Positions 7,728-14,782 of a stretch of DNA of 15,717 nucleotides are shown here, one piece after another. The DNA comes from Deltaproteobacteria bacterium (lineage in GTDB: Bacteria > Desulfobacterota > DSM-4660 > Desulfatiglandales > HGW-15), in NCBI GenBank assembly GCA_016926135.1, contig JAFGPH010000033.1, positions 1 through 15,717 on the forward strand, read 5' to 3'. The notes under the pieces are model-generated. The model searched no databases and was not told the DNA's origin. It was given only the letters and a program-made list of their open reading frames with translations. Each line of letters begins with the position of its first letter. Position 1 is the first letter of the stretch. A program made the translations under genes and the position numbers.

Positions 7728-8936
7728 TCACGTTGTCTTGATCTTCAGCAAATGCCCCAGCTTCTGGCACTTGGTCACCAAATACCTCAGGTTTTCGGGT
7801 GTCGGCTCCGTCTCAATCGGTACCCGGTCCGTGATTTCCAGCCCGTATCCCTCCAGGCCGATGATCTTCTTCGGGTTGTTGGTCATGAGCCGAATCTTCC
7901 TGACGCCCAGGGCGGCCAGGATCTGGGCGCCCACACCGTAATCCCGGAGGTCGGCTTCAAATCCCAGATCCTCGTTCGCCTCCACCGTGTCGCGACCCCT
8001 GTCCTGCAAGGCGTAGGCCCTGATCTTGTTGGCCAAGCCGATTCCCCGCCCCTCCTGCTGCATATAGAGGATCACCCCCAAGCCTTCGGCCTGCACCATC
8101 TCCATCGCCTTCTGGAGCTGGGTTCCACAATCGCAACGGTAGGATCCGAAGACGTCGCCCGTGGTGCACTGGGAGTGGACCCTGACCAGGATCTCCTTCC
8201 CGGGATCGATCTCCCCCTTGACGATGGCAAGATGCTCGTGGTCGTCCAGATCGTTCACAAAGGCCATGGCCTTGAACTCACCGTAGGGTGTAGGCAGCAT
8301 GGTTTCAGCCGCCTTGTGGACAAAACTCTCGTTCCTCATCCGGTAGGCGATGAGATCCCTGATGGTGGCGATCTTCAGGCCGTGCTTCCGCCCGAATTTT
8401 TGCAGGTCGGGCATCCTGGCCATGCTGCCGTCGTCGTTCATGACCTCGCAGATGACGCCCGCCGGCTTGAGACCTGCCAGTCTGGCCAGGTCCACGGAAC
8501 CCTCGGTCTGGCCCGTGCGGAACAGCACCCCTCCCCGCCTGGCCCGCAGGGGAAAGACGTGACCGGGCTGCACCAGGTCATCCGGTCTGGCGTCGTCCGC
8601 CACTGCGGTCAGAATGGTACGGGCCCTGTCGGCGGCGGAAATCCCGGTCGTCACGCCGTGACGGGCCTCAATGGAAACCGTGAAGGCGGTCTTGAAGGGA
8701 GAACGGTTCTCCTGCACCATGAGGGGCAGATTCAGTTTGTCCACGATCTCCGGCGCCAGGGAGAGGCAGATGAGTCCGCGGCCGTGGGTGGCCATGAAAT
8801 TGATCGCTTCCGGGCTCACCTTCTCCGCAGCCATGGTCAGGTCGCCCTCGTTTTCCCTGTCCTCGTCGTCAACGAGGATGATCATCCTTCCTTGTCGCAG
8901 GTCCTCCAGGACCTCTTTGATCTCTGAAACTGGCAT
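7728..8936 (-). CDS. ribBA: RibBA: DHBP synthase / GTP cyclohydrolase II, with an altered DHBP-synthase metal site
   Basis: The C-terminal domain (about residues 205-402) opens the GTP ring at the head of riboflavin synthesis. It keeps the zinc cysteines Cys257, Cys268 and Cys270 ([17 protein letters not shown]), the QQEGRGIGL block and TNNPKK. The N-terminal domain (1-200) is homologous to 3,4-dihydroxy-2-butanone-4-phosphate synthase, which uses ribulose-5-P. It keeps [10 protein letters not shown] (23-32), PGHVFPLRA (124-132) and Glu164. However, the usual GHTEA motif reads GQTEG, with Gln143 (codon CAG, 8510-8508) where E. coli RibB has metal-binding His153 by my alignment from memory. 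GTP cyclohydrolase activity looks safe; DHBP synthase activity is open. It starts 5 nt after the ribE stop, with TAGGGAAT before the ATG. Confidence 0.95.
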   Translation of the reverse strand: MPVSEIKEVLEDLRQGRMIILVDDEDRENEGDLTMAAEKVSPEAINFMATHGRGLICLSLAPEIVDKLNLPLMVQENRSPFKTAFTVSIEARHGVTTGISAADRARTILTAVADDARPDDLVQPGHVFPLRARRGGVLFRTGQTEGSVDLARLAGLKPAGVICEVMNDDGSMARMPDLQKFGRKHGLKIATIRDLIAYRMRNESFVHKAAETMLPTPYGEFKAMAFVNDLDDHEHLAIVKGEIDPGKEILVRVHSQCTTGDVFGSYRCDCGTQLQKAMEMVQAEGLGVILYMQQEGRGIGLANKIRAYALQDRGRDTVEANEDLGFEADLRDYGVGAQILAALGVRKIRLMTNNPKKIIGLEGYGLEITDRVPIETEPTPENLRYLVTKCQKLGHLLKIKTT

Positions 8937-8941
8937 ATTCC

Positions 8942-9592
8942 CTATTCACCGAACCCGAATTTTTTCAGCATCTCATGATCAATGGCCGAGGGTGGCTTCC
9001 CCTTCTCTCTCCGCAGAAACTTCTCTACGTACTTTCCGATCAGGTCCGTCTCGATATTGACCGCATCCCCCACCTTTTTCTTCAGGACCGTCGTCTCCCT
9101 CGCCGTCTGTGGGATAATATTAACCTCAAAACCCGTCTCATGACAACGATTGATCGTCAAGCTGATTCCATCGACCGCAATGGAGCCCTTTTCAATCGTA
9201 TATCCGGCGAGAACCGCATCCATGCCGATCTCCAAATGCCACGACCGCCGGCTCTGCTCCTTTTTCAGGATCTTCCCTATACCGTCCACATGGCCGGATA
9301 CGAGGTGCCCCCCCAGACGATCCGTCAACCGGAGGGCCCTCTCGAGATTCACCTCCTCGTCCTGCTTGATCTGCCCCAGCGTGCTCCGGGAAAGGGTCTC
9401 GCCGGAGACATCCACGGTGAACACGCCGTCCCTTAGGGCGGTCACCGTGAGGCAAACGCCGCTCACGCAGATGCTGTCTCCGATCCTGCAATCCGACATG
9501 TCAAAGAGGGGGCGAACGGAGAGCTGCATCTCTCCGCCCACCCGGGCGATCCCCTTGACCCTGCCCAACCCTTCTATAAGTCCCGTGAACAT
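8942..9592 (-). CDS. ribE: Riboflavin synthase, alpha-subunit type
   Basis: This enzyme dismutates two ribityllumazine molecules to riboflavin. The 216-residue product begins [12 protein letters not shown], the invariant family start, which fixes the ATG at 9592 although the frame is open to 9742. Two tandem lumazine-binding repeats are visible: the first with [13 protein letters not shown] and [23 protein letters not shown] at its end, the second with [15 protein letters not shown] and [15 protein letters not shown]. The ATG follows the ribD stop by 7 nt, and its ribosome site GAAGG lies inside the ribD end, suggesting coupling. The gene is called ribC in E. coli and ribE in many other bacteria. 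Confidence 0.97.
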   Translation of the reverse strand: MFTGLIEGLGRVKGIARVGGEMQLSVRPLFDMSDCRIGDSICVSGVCLTVTALRDGVFTVDVSGETLSRSTLGQIKQDEEVNLERALRLTDRLGGHLVSGHVDGIGKILKKEQSRRSWHLEIGMDAVLAGYTIEKGSIAVDGISLTINRCHETGFEVNIIPQTARETTVLKKKVGDAVNIETDLIGKYVEKFLRREKGKPPSAIDHEMLKKFGFGE

Positions 9593-9599
9593 TGAACCT

Positions 9600-10736
9600 T
9601 CAGCTTGCCCCTTCGGTCTCGTACCGGGGATAACCCACGAAGAGCACATCCTCCCCGAACCTCCGGACCACCAGATCCCCGAGCCTGATGCATCCCTCCA
9701 TGCTCTCCGGTCCTGGTCCGGAGGCCATGGGAACCCCCTCACCTCCGCCCAGGACCTTGGGGGCCTTGAAGATGTAGAACTTGTCCACCAGCCTCTCCCG
9801 GATCATGGAACCCATCAGGGTCGCCCCTCCCTCCACCAGCAGGGAGGTGATGGACCTCTCCCCCAGTCTTCTCATGAGGGCCGGCAGGTCCACACGATCG
9901 TTTCTCTCGGGGCAGACCAGGACGCCCACTCCTTCCCTCTCCAAGGCCCGTCGCCTCGCGGCAGGCACCCTGCTCCCTATCGCTATCAGGGTCGCTGAAA
10001 GTCCGTCCCGGATCACCTTTGCATGGACAGGAACACGCAGGCGTGTATCCACGATAATCCTCGCAGGATGTCTCTTCCCCCTGCCCCCCAGCCGGACCGT
10101 GAGGGACGGGTCGTCGGCGAGGACGGTTCCCACGCCCACCATGACACCGTCCATTCTCTCTCTCAGACGATGCACGAACTCCCTGGATCGCTCCCCTGTC
10201 ACCCACCGCGAGTGTCCCGTGGACGTGGCGCTCCACCCATCCAGGGTGAGCGCGGACTTGGCGACCACGAAGGGCAGACCCGTGGTGGAGTGCTTGGCGA
10301 AAACCTCGATGAGACGGCGGCAATCGGACTCAAGGACGCCGCTCACCACATCCACGCCCTTTTCCGCGAGAAATCGGCACCCCCCTCCGGCCACCTTGGG
10401 ATTCGGGTCCTTGGTGCCTACCACCACCCTCCGGATGCCGCTCCCCAGGATGGCCTCCGTGCAGGGAGGCGTCCTTCCATAGTGGTTGCAGGGCTCCAGG
10501 GTGACGTAGAGCCTGTCTCCCTTCCTTCCCCTGCCTCCCAGCCTCCTGAGGGCTTCTATCTCCGCATGGGGTTCTCCGGCCCTTCTGTGGTACCCCCTGG
10601 CAACGATCTCGCCTCCCCGAACAATGACACATCCTACGGGAGGATTGGGAGAGGTCAGGCCGAATCCCTTCGACGCCAGCCGTATCGCCTCCCGCATGAA
10701 TCTCTCGTGGTCGACCTTCATCCCTCTCGACCCCAA
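9600..10736 (-). CDS. ribD: Bifunctional riboflavin biosynthesis protein RibD (deaminase/reductase)
   Basis: RibD deaminates the product of GTP cyclohydrolase II and then reduces its ribosyl side chain with NADPH. The 378-residue product has both domains. The N-terminal deaminase (about 10-150) has the zinc motif HAE (His57, Glu59) and PCNHYGRTPPC (Cys83, Cys92). The C-terminal reductase (about 155-370) has AKSALTLDGWSATSTGHSRW, VGVGTVLADDPSLTVR and LLVEGGATLMGSMI. The first start is TTG (10736). ATG at 10721 (MKVDHERFMREAI) lies nearer the usual N-terminus, but GAGAGGG abuts it too closely to be a normal ribosome site, so the start is undecided. The gene follows nrdR across a 102-bp gap with octamer repeats. 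Confidence 0.95.
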   Translation of the reverse strand: MGSRGMKVDHERFMREAIRLASKGFGLTSPNPPVGCVIVRGGEIVARGYHRRAGEPHAEIEALRRLGGRGRKGDRLYVTLEPCNHYGRTPPCTEAILGSGIRRVVVGTKDPNPKVAGGGCRFLAEKGVDVVSGVLESDCRRLIEVFAKHSTTGLPFVVAKSALTLDGWSATSTGHSRWVTGERSREFVHRLRERMDGVMVGVGTVLADDPSLTVRLGGRGKRHPARIIVDTRLRVPVHAKVIRDGLSATLIAIGSRVPAARRRALEREGVGVLVCPERNDRVDLPALMRRLGERSITSLLVEGGATLMGSMIRERLVDKFYIFKAPKVLGGGEGVPMASGPGPESMEGCIRLGDLVVRRFGEDVLFVGYPRYETEGAS

Positions 10737-10801
10737 GCGGGCTTCGGGGAACCATGGAGTCGCGACGCGGGGCGACGGAGGATTTGCCCTTGGGCCTTCC
10801 C

Positions 10802-10833
10802 ATCACTCCATGACTCCACCACTCCATCACTCC
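10802..10833 (-). repeat. Four tandem 8-bp repeats in the nrdR-ribD gap
   Basis: Plus-strand units are ATCACTCC, ATGACTCC, ACCACTCC and ATCACTCC, directly adjacent. On the transcribed strand they read GGAGTGAT, GGAGTGGT, GGAGTCAT and GGAGTGAT. The tract lies 5 bp past the nrdR stop and uses the same octamer as the leuS-lptE gap 7 kb away. The rest of the gap shows no recognisable riboswitch or promoter. Confidence 0.85.
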
Positions 10834-10838
10834 CTTTC

Positions 10839-11312
10839 CTAGTGCTGCTCCGCTTCCCTTCTGGATTTCAAAATGCCTTCCAGTTCCGCCATGAACTCGT
10901 TGATGTCCTTGAACTGCCTGTAGACCGAGGCGAACCGGACATAGGCCACCTCGTCCCACTCCTTGAGGTTGTTGATCACCCTCTCACCGACCTCTTTGCT
11001 GTCGATCTCTTTCTTCCCCAGCTCCTGAAAGTACATTTCCAGCGAATCCACGAACTCTTCGATCTTGGTGATGCTCACGGGCCTCTTCTGACAGGCCTTC
11101 TTCATCCCCTCGATGATCTTGTCTCTGTTGAAAGGCTCCCGCCGCCCGTCCTTCTTGACCACCATGGGCAGGATTTCCTCCAGTTTCTCGTAGGTGGTGA
11201 ACCGCCTGGCACAGGGAATACACTCTCTCCTGCGCCGGATCGTCCTTCCATCCTTGCTCAGCCGAGAGTCGATCACCTTGTTGTCAATCTCATTGCAGTA
11301 GGGGCATCTCAT
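10839..11312 (-). CDS. nrdR: Transcriptional repressor NrdR
   Basis: NrdR senses ATP/dATP and represses ribonucleotide reductase genes by binding NrdR boxes. The 157-residue product has the N-terminal zinc ribbon MRCPYC (Cys3, Cys6) and CIPC (Cys31, Cys34) with the basic stretch RTIRRRRE between. An ATP-cone domain follows (about 48-140), starting [18 protein letters not shown] and containing [20 protein letters not shown]. Length and motifs are standard. Its ATG overlaps the stop of the upstream dCMP deaminase as ATGA, so the two are probably translated together. No NrdR box was recognised in the window; its targets should be elsewhere. Confidence 0.98.
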   Translation of the reverse strand: MRCPYCNEIDNKVIDSRLSKDGRTIRRRRECIPCARRFTTYEKLEEILPMVVKKDGRREPFNRDKIIEGMKKACQKRPVSITKIEEFVDSLEMYFQELGKKEIDSKEVGERVINNLKEWDEVAYVRFASVYRQFKDINEFMAELEGILKSRREAEQH

Positions 11313-11761
11313 GGATTCAACCTCACCACACTCAGGCCTGCCTCGGCAAGCATTTGGTCAGAGAGGGGATCATCGTACCCGTCCAGGTAGTAAATCTCCT
11401 TGATCCCTGCGTTGATAAGCATCTTCGAACAGATGATGCACGGCTTGTTCGTGCAGAAGAGAACGGACCCCTGGATGCAGATCCCATGGTAGGCGGCCTG
11501 TATGATCACGTTCTGCTCTGCGTGAAGCCCCCGGCAGAGTTCGTGACGCACACCGGACGGGATGGAAGAGTCCTCCCTCAGGCACCCCACCTCTTCACAG
11601 TGTCTCAGTCCCGCCGGAGCGCCGTTATACCCTGTGGCCAGAATCCTCCTTTCCTTCACGAGGACGGCGCCAACGCTCCTCCTGAGACAGGTGGATCGCT
11701 TGGCCACCAGCCTGGTGATGGCCATGAAATACTCAGGCCACGAGGGTCTGGTCACGGGCAT
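11309..11761 (-). CDS. dCMP deaminase family protein (ComEB-like)
   Basis: The family deaminates dCMP to dUMP, the substrate of thymidylate synthase. The 150-residue product has the catalytic zinc motif LHAEQNVI (His80, Glu82) and [12 protein letters not shown] (Cys108, Cys111). It also has [27 protein letters not shown], an N-terminal block typical of deoxycytidylate deaminases, with His/Cys residues that could hold a second zinc. I chose ATG at 11761, where homology starts and AAAGGAG lies about 10 nt upstream. The frame is open to 12016, but the extension crosses hairpins and heptamer repeats. Its stop overlaps the nrdR start. Together with GlyA it points to dTMP supply. Substrate choice between dCMP and related nucleotides is inferred from family only. 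Confidence 0.92.
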   Translation of the reverse strand: MPVTRPSWPEYFMAITRLVAKRSTCLRRSVGAVLVKERRILATGYNGAPAGLRHCEEVGCLREDSSIPSGVRHELCRGLHAEQNVIIQAAYHGICIQGSVLFCTNKPCIICSKMLINAGIKEIYYLDGYDDPLSDQMLAEAGLSVVRLNP

Positions 11762-11851
11762 TCGTTCCTCTCCTTTGATTTCCCTCTTCCCGCCCATCTC
11801 CCAATGCAGGCCTACGGCTGCAACCAAACGTGGAGACAGTAGGTCGTGGAA

Positions 11852-11951
11852 GGTCCAAAGGTTCATACGCCTTCCACCCTCCGTAGCAGAGCTACTGCGG
11901 AGGACGGGCCGCCGGTCCAAAGGTCTTTTCGACCCTGGACCCTGGACCTTG
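11852..11951 (-). repeat. Hairpin and 7-bp repeats in the glyA-deaminase gap
   Basis: The 264-bp gap (11762-12025) has no gene. It contains an imperfect 26-bp palindrome (11878-11903: CCTCCG arms with one mismatch and one G-T pair inside) and a 10-bp direct repeat GGTCCAAAGG (11852 and 11914). Three heptamers are in register at 11931-11951 (GACCCTG, GACCCTG, GACCTTG). A small stem CAAATT/AATTTG lies at 11985-12002, soon after the glyA stop, but has no T-run on the minus strand. A frame open across all this gives unfamiliar protein. Confidence 0.6.
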
Positions 11952-12025
11952 CACCAGCGGTTTGATGCAATCACCTCCGGCCTCCAAATTCTCCGCAATT
12001 TGCAGAAAAGTGGCAAACCAAGATT

Positions 12026-13282
12026 CTACGTCCCCAGGTACGCGTAAACCGGGAACCCCCTGCAAAGTTCCCCCACCTCTTTCAGCACCCCCTGGATCAC
12101 CTTTTCGCTTTCGGGCTGATCCAGGACCCGTTTAACAAACCCGGCGATGCGCTCCATCTCCGGTTCCCTCATTCCCCTGGTGGTCAGGGCCGGTGTCCCG
12201 AGCCTCAGCCCGCTCGTCACCTGCGGACCCCGCTTGTCGGAAGGCACAACGTTTTTGTTGACCGCTATGCCGGCCCTCCCCAGCGCCCTCTCGGCCTCCA
12301 GGCCGCTCAGCCCCCGTTTCGAGAGGTCCATCAGGATGAGATGGTTGTCCGTCCCCCCGGACACGAGGTCAAAGCCCATGCCCAGGAGTTCATCGGCCAG
12401 GGCCCGCGCGTTTCGGATCACCTGGGCCTGGTAGTCCCTGAATTCGGGCCGCAGGGCCTCCCCGAAGGACACGGCCTTAGCCGCAATGACATGCATCAGG
12501 GGCCCCCCCTGGATTCCCGGGAACACCCCCCTGGCCACGGCGCCTCCATGCCGGCCGTCCGCGAGAATGAGCCCGCCCCTGGGACCCCTCAGTGTCTTGT
12601 GGGTCGTGGAGGTCACGAAGTCCGCCGTCCCTACGGGGGAGGGATGGAGGTCCGCCACGACCAGCCCCGCTATATGGGCGATGTCGACCATCAGGTAGGC
12701 ATCAACCCTGCTGGCGATTTCACCGAACTTCTGGAAGTCGATAATTCTGGGATAGGCGCTCGCACCGGCTATGATCATCCTTGGCCTGTGTTTCTCGGCC
12801 AGGTCCATGACCTGCCCGTAATCGATGCGCTCATCGGCATTCAGGCCATACACCACCGCCTTGAACAGCCGCCCCGAGAAACTGACGGGGCTTCCGTGGG
12901 TCAGGTGACCTCCGTGTGAGAGGTCCATGCCCAGGATCGTGTCCCCCGGCTTCAGAAAGGTGAGCAGCACCGCCATATTGGCCTGGGACCCGGAGTGCGG
13001 CTGCACATTCACGTACTCGGCCTTAAAGAGCCTCCTGGCCCTCTCCACCGCGAGCCTCTCCACCGTATCCACGTGCTCGCACCCGCCGTAGTACCTCCTC
13101 TCCGGATACCCCTCCGCATACTTGTTGGTCATCACATTGGCCTGGGCCTCCATCACGGCCCTTGAGGCATAGTTCTCGGAGGCGATCATGACCAGGGTGT
13201 TTCTCTCCCTGCCGATCTCGGCATCCATGGCCCGCGCCACTTCAGGATCAACCTTTCTCAGCTCGATCTCTCCCGGTCCCAT
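12026..13282 (-). CDS. glyA: Serine hydroxymethyltransferase
   Basis: GlyA converts serine and THF to glycine and methylene-THF, the main source of one-carbon units. The 418-residue product has the PLP-binding block [14 protein letters not shown]. With the start at ATG 13282 the PLP lysine is residue 229, the same number as in E. coli GlyA, which supports this start over the open frame to 13333. Other family blocks are [52 protein letters not shown] and [16 protein letters not shown] [13 protein letters not shown]. It begins 4 nt after the rpiB stop, so the two are tightly linked. The ribosome site is weak. Confidence 0.98.
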   Translation of the reverse strand: MGPGEIELRKVDPEVARAMDAEIGRERNTLVMIASENYASRAVMEAQANVMTNKYAEGYPERRYYGGCEHVDTVERLAVERARRLFKAEYVNVQPHSGSQANMAVLLTFLKPGDTILGMDLSHGGHLTHGSPVSFSGRLFKAVVYGLNADERIDYGQVMDLAEKHRPRMIIAGASAYPRIIDFQKFGEIASRVDAYLMVDIAHIAGLVVADLHPSPVGTADFVTSTTHKTLRGPRGGLILADGRHGGAVARGVFPGIQGGPLMHVIAAKAVSFGEALRPEFRDYQAQVIRNARALADELLGMGFDLVSGGTDNHLILMDLSKRGLSGLEAERALGRAGIAVNKNVVPSDKRGPQVTSGLRLGTPALTTRGMREPEMERIAGFVKRVLDQPESEKVIQGVLKEVGELCRGFPVYAYLGT

Positions 13283-13286
13283 AGCT

Positions 13287-13718
13287 TCAAGAATCCATCT
13301 GGTTGATACGAGATTCGTGCCGGCCCCCCTCAAAGGGGGTCTTCAGAAAGGTGTCCACGATCTCGAAGGCCAGGCCGGGCCCCAGGATCCTTCCTCCCAT
13401 GGTCAGGACATTCGCATCGTTGTGGAGACGGCACATCCTGGCGGTGTAAAGATCCAGACACAGGGCGGCACGTACCCCCTTGTGCCGGTTGGCCGCAATG
13501 GACATCCCGATTCCGCTTCCGCACACCAGGATCCCCCTCTCGTACATCCCACCTGCAACGGCCTCAGCGACCTGACGGGCAATCTTCGGATAGTCGGCGG
13601 ACTCCCGGCTGAATACGCCGATGTCCTTCACCCTGTACCCGGGGGATTCGGCCAGGAAGGCCTTGACCGCCTCCTTCAGGTCGTATCCGGCATGATCGGA
13701 TCCGATGACGATATCCAT
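13287..13718 (-). CDS. rpiB: Ribose-5-phosphate isomerase B
   Basis: RpiB interconverts ribulose-5-P and ribose-5-P in the pentose phosphate pathway; ribulose-5-P is also the substrate of DHBP synthase in riboflavin synthesis. The 143-residue product starts [18 protein letters not shown], has [23 protein letters not shown] with the catalytic-type Cys, and has [17 protein letters not shown], all typical of RpiB/LacAB isomerases. ATG 13718 gives the normal N-terminus, with GGAGG 12 nt upstream, a rather long spacing. ATG at 13745 and TTG at 13730 are alternatives. It is the first gene after the promoter at 13816-13845, and its stop is 4 nt from glyA. Confidence 0.95.
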   Translation of the reverse strand: MDIVIGSDHAGYDLKEAVKAFLAESPGYRVKDIGVFSRESADYPKIARQVAEAVAGGMYERGILVCGSGIGMSIAANRHKGVRAALCLDLYTARMCRLHNDANVLTMGGRILGPGLAFEIVDTFLKTPFEGGRHESRINQMDS

Positions 13719-13791
13719 GGAAACCAAAACCCTCCGTCTCGACATGGAGGCGCGATCCCTCACCATGTGGAAAGCCGCGCCAGTACAGGAA

Positions 13792-13801
13792 AAAGCGCTT
13801 T
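13792..13801. promoter_or_regulatory. Palindrome just downstream of the rpiB promoter
   Basis: AAAGCGCTTT is a perfect 10-bp palindrome about 8-17 nt downstream of the predicted transcription start. On the minus strand it reads TGAAAGCGCTTTTT, similar to LacI/CcpA-type operators with a central CG. A regulator of that family is not encoded nearby, so an operator role is a guess. Confidence 0.35.
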
Positions 13802-13815
13802 CACACCCCGTCGCG

Positions 13816-13845
13816 ACTATAGTAAAAACCCGATCCCACTGTCAA
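13816..13845 (-). promoter_or_regulatory. sigma70-type promoter of the rpiB-glyA-rib operon
   Basis: On the minus strand TTGACA (13845-13840) is followed after 18 bp by TATAGT (13821-13816), five of six consensus bases. Transcription would start near 13809, leaving a leader of about 90 nt before the rpiB ATG. The surrounding sequence is the most AT-rich stretch in this part of the window. It is the only convincing promoter seen for the long minus-strand gene train. Confidence 0.75.
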
Positions 13846-13879
13846 TTTATAATTCAGTCGATCTGCAGCGATAAAGGAG

Positions 13880-13912
13880 AGGTTTACGGTGCGGGGCTCA
13901 AGGAACAAGGAA
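13880..13912. repeat. Dispersed 25-bp element and two CAAGGAA heptamers
   Basis: The 25 bp at 13880-13904 match the minus strand of 3641-3665 at 21 positions. CAAGGAA is repeated directly at 13899-13905 and 13906-13912. The 12-mer CGGGGCTCAAGG (13892-13903) recurs exactly at 3585-3596. This links the gap upstream of rpiB to the repeat-rich leuS-lptE gap. Confidence 0.6.
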
Positions 13913-13941
13913 AGGCTGAGCGCGCATGATCACACTTACGA

Positions 13942-14013
13942 TCACCCCCGCAGATGACCCCCCCCTCTCCACCCAGGTGGAGGGAGAGGACAGGGGTGAC
14001 GGGGGTCTCTTTT
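13942..14013. terminator. GC-rich hairpin region between the B3/B4 gene and rpiB
   Basis: An outer stem GACCCCC/GGGGGTC (13956-13962 with 14001-14007) encloses an apical stem CTCCAC/GTGGAG with loop CCAG (13967-13982). The T-rich tail TCTTTT (14008-14013) follows on the plus strand, so as an intrinsic terminator it would act on plus-strand transcripts. On the minus strand, where the adjacent genes lie, no T-run follows. A second exact stem TCACCCC/GGGGTGA (13942-13948 with 13993-13999) crosses the first, so the two cannot form together. The position between two transcription units suits a boundary element. Confidence 0.45.
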
Positions 14014-14035
14014 CACGTCAATGATTCACAGGTCT

Positions 14036-14752
14036 TTATACTTCAAAGCGATACACAGGCTGCGAAGGGCTGAGAAGCGCCGTGAGTACCCGGGCCTGGC
14101 AGAATTCCACGAGCATCTCGGCCACCCTGTCCCGGCCGGCGATCGCCCTTGCTTCGCTCTCCACTCCGAGGGCGTCGATGTTCATCACCATGGCGCGGGT
14201 GTCCTCCGTGATGCAGGTCGTGTGTCCGTTTCGCCAGTTCCATCGACGGCACATGACGTCTCCCGAATCGGCGACGACGTAGATCACTTCCGCGGGCAGG
14301 GGGTGCTCCATCGCTTCCGGCGTACCCAGGGGGATGAATGTCTCCGCGCCCGATGCGCGGCGCAGTTCCAGGACCAGGCCCGCCCGATCCAGATCATCCC
14401 CGCCCACGGGCATCACGGCCTCGATGGAATTGCAGTTCATGATCGCCACGACCTTGTTGATAAACGGGACCTGGCTCCCGGGCTTCTGGATCCGTTTCAG
14501 CAAGGCTGCATGGGCGGGCGGGAACTTGTTGGGGTTGGATCCGAACCGGCGATGCGCCTCGTTCCAGGCGAGAACCCGGGGATCGCCTTTGAGGTCAACA
14601 GGCCGAAGCCTCCTTTCCTCCACGACCCGGCTCAGCAAGCCCTCGAGATCTGCCGAACCGCCCTGGTTCCGCATGTCCGAGGCCACCACGATTCCCCTGC
14701 GAAAGTCAGGAAAATCCCGGAAGATGTCGGGATGGACGCGCACTTCAGGCAT
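14036..14752 (-). CDS. B3/B4 domain protein (PheT-beta related, stand-alone)
   Basis: The 238-residue product resembles the B3/B4 domain of the Phe-tRNA synthetase beta chain, found alone in COG3382-type proteins. The supporting blocks are RFGSNPNKFPPAHAALLKRI (about residues 69-88), PFINKVVAIMNCNSIEAVMPVGGDDLD (about 95-121) and the C-terminal VMCRRWNWRNGHTTCITEDTR (about 168-188). In PheRS this domain contributes to editing of mischarged tRNA. The role of free-standing versions is not settled, so I give none. It has no signal peptide or membrane segment. The ATG follows a strong AAGGAGG at 9 nt. It begins 30 nt after the FHA-GAF gene and is probably co-transcribed with it. Confidence 0.85.
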   Translation of the reverse strand: MPEVRVHPDIFRDFPDFRRGIVVASDMRNQGGSADLEGLLSRVVEERRLRPVDLKGDPRVLAWNEAHRRFGSNPNKFPPAHAALLKRIQKPGSQVPFINKVVAIMNCNSIEAVMPVGGDDLDRAGLVLELRRASGAETFIPLGTPEAMEHPLPAEVIYVVADSGDVMCRRWNWRNGHTTCITEDTRAMVMNIDALGVESEARAIAGRDRVAEMLVEFCQARVLTALLSPSQPVYRFEV

Positions 14753-14782
14753 TGCGATTCGCCTCCTTGGGTTCCCACGGGA

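Noticed and set aside
7548..8927. 459-codon open frame on the plus strand opposite ribBA
   Set aside because: It mirrors a clearly real gene on the other strand, and its translation shows no domain. High GC codon bias produces such antisense frames; the same holds for the long plus-strand frames at 3987-5159, 5229-6404 and 10023-11390.
9593..9742. N-terminal extension of riboflavin synthase
   Set aside because: The extension lies inside ribD and does not resemble the family. MFTGLIEG at 9592 is the invariant start with a ribosome site.
10737..10838. FMN riboswitch upstream of ribD
   Set aside because: I looked for the conserved FMN-aptamer core here and in the other rib gaps and upstream of rpiB, and did not see it. 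The gap is largely octamer repeat.
13283..13333. Longer glyA start overlapping rpiB
   Set aside because: ATG at 13282 puts the PLP lysine at residue 229 as in E. coli and avoids the overlap.
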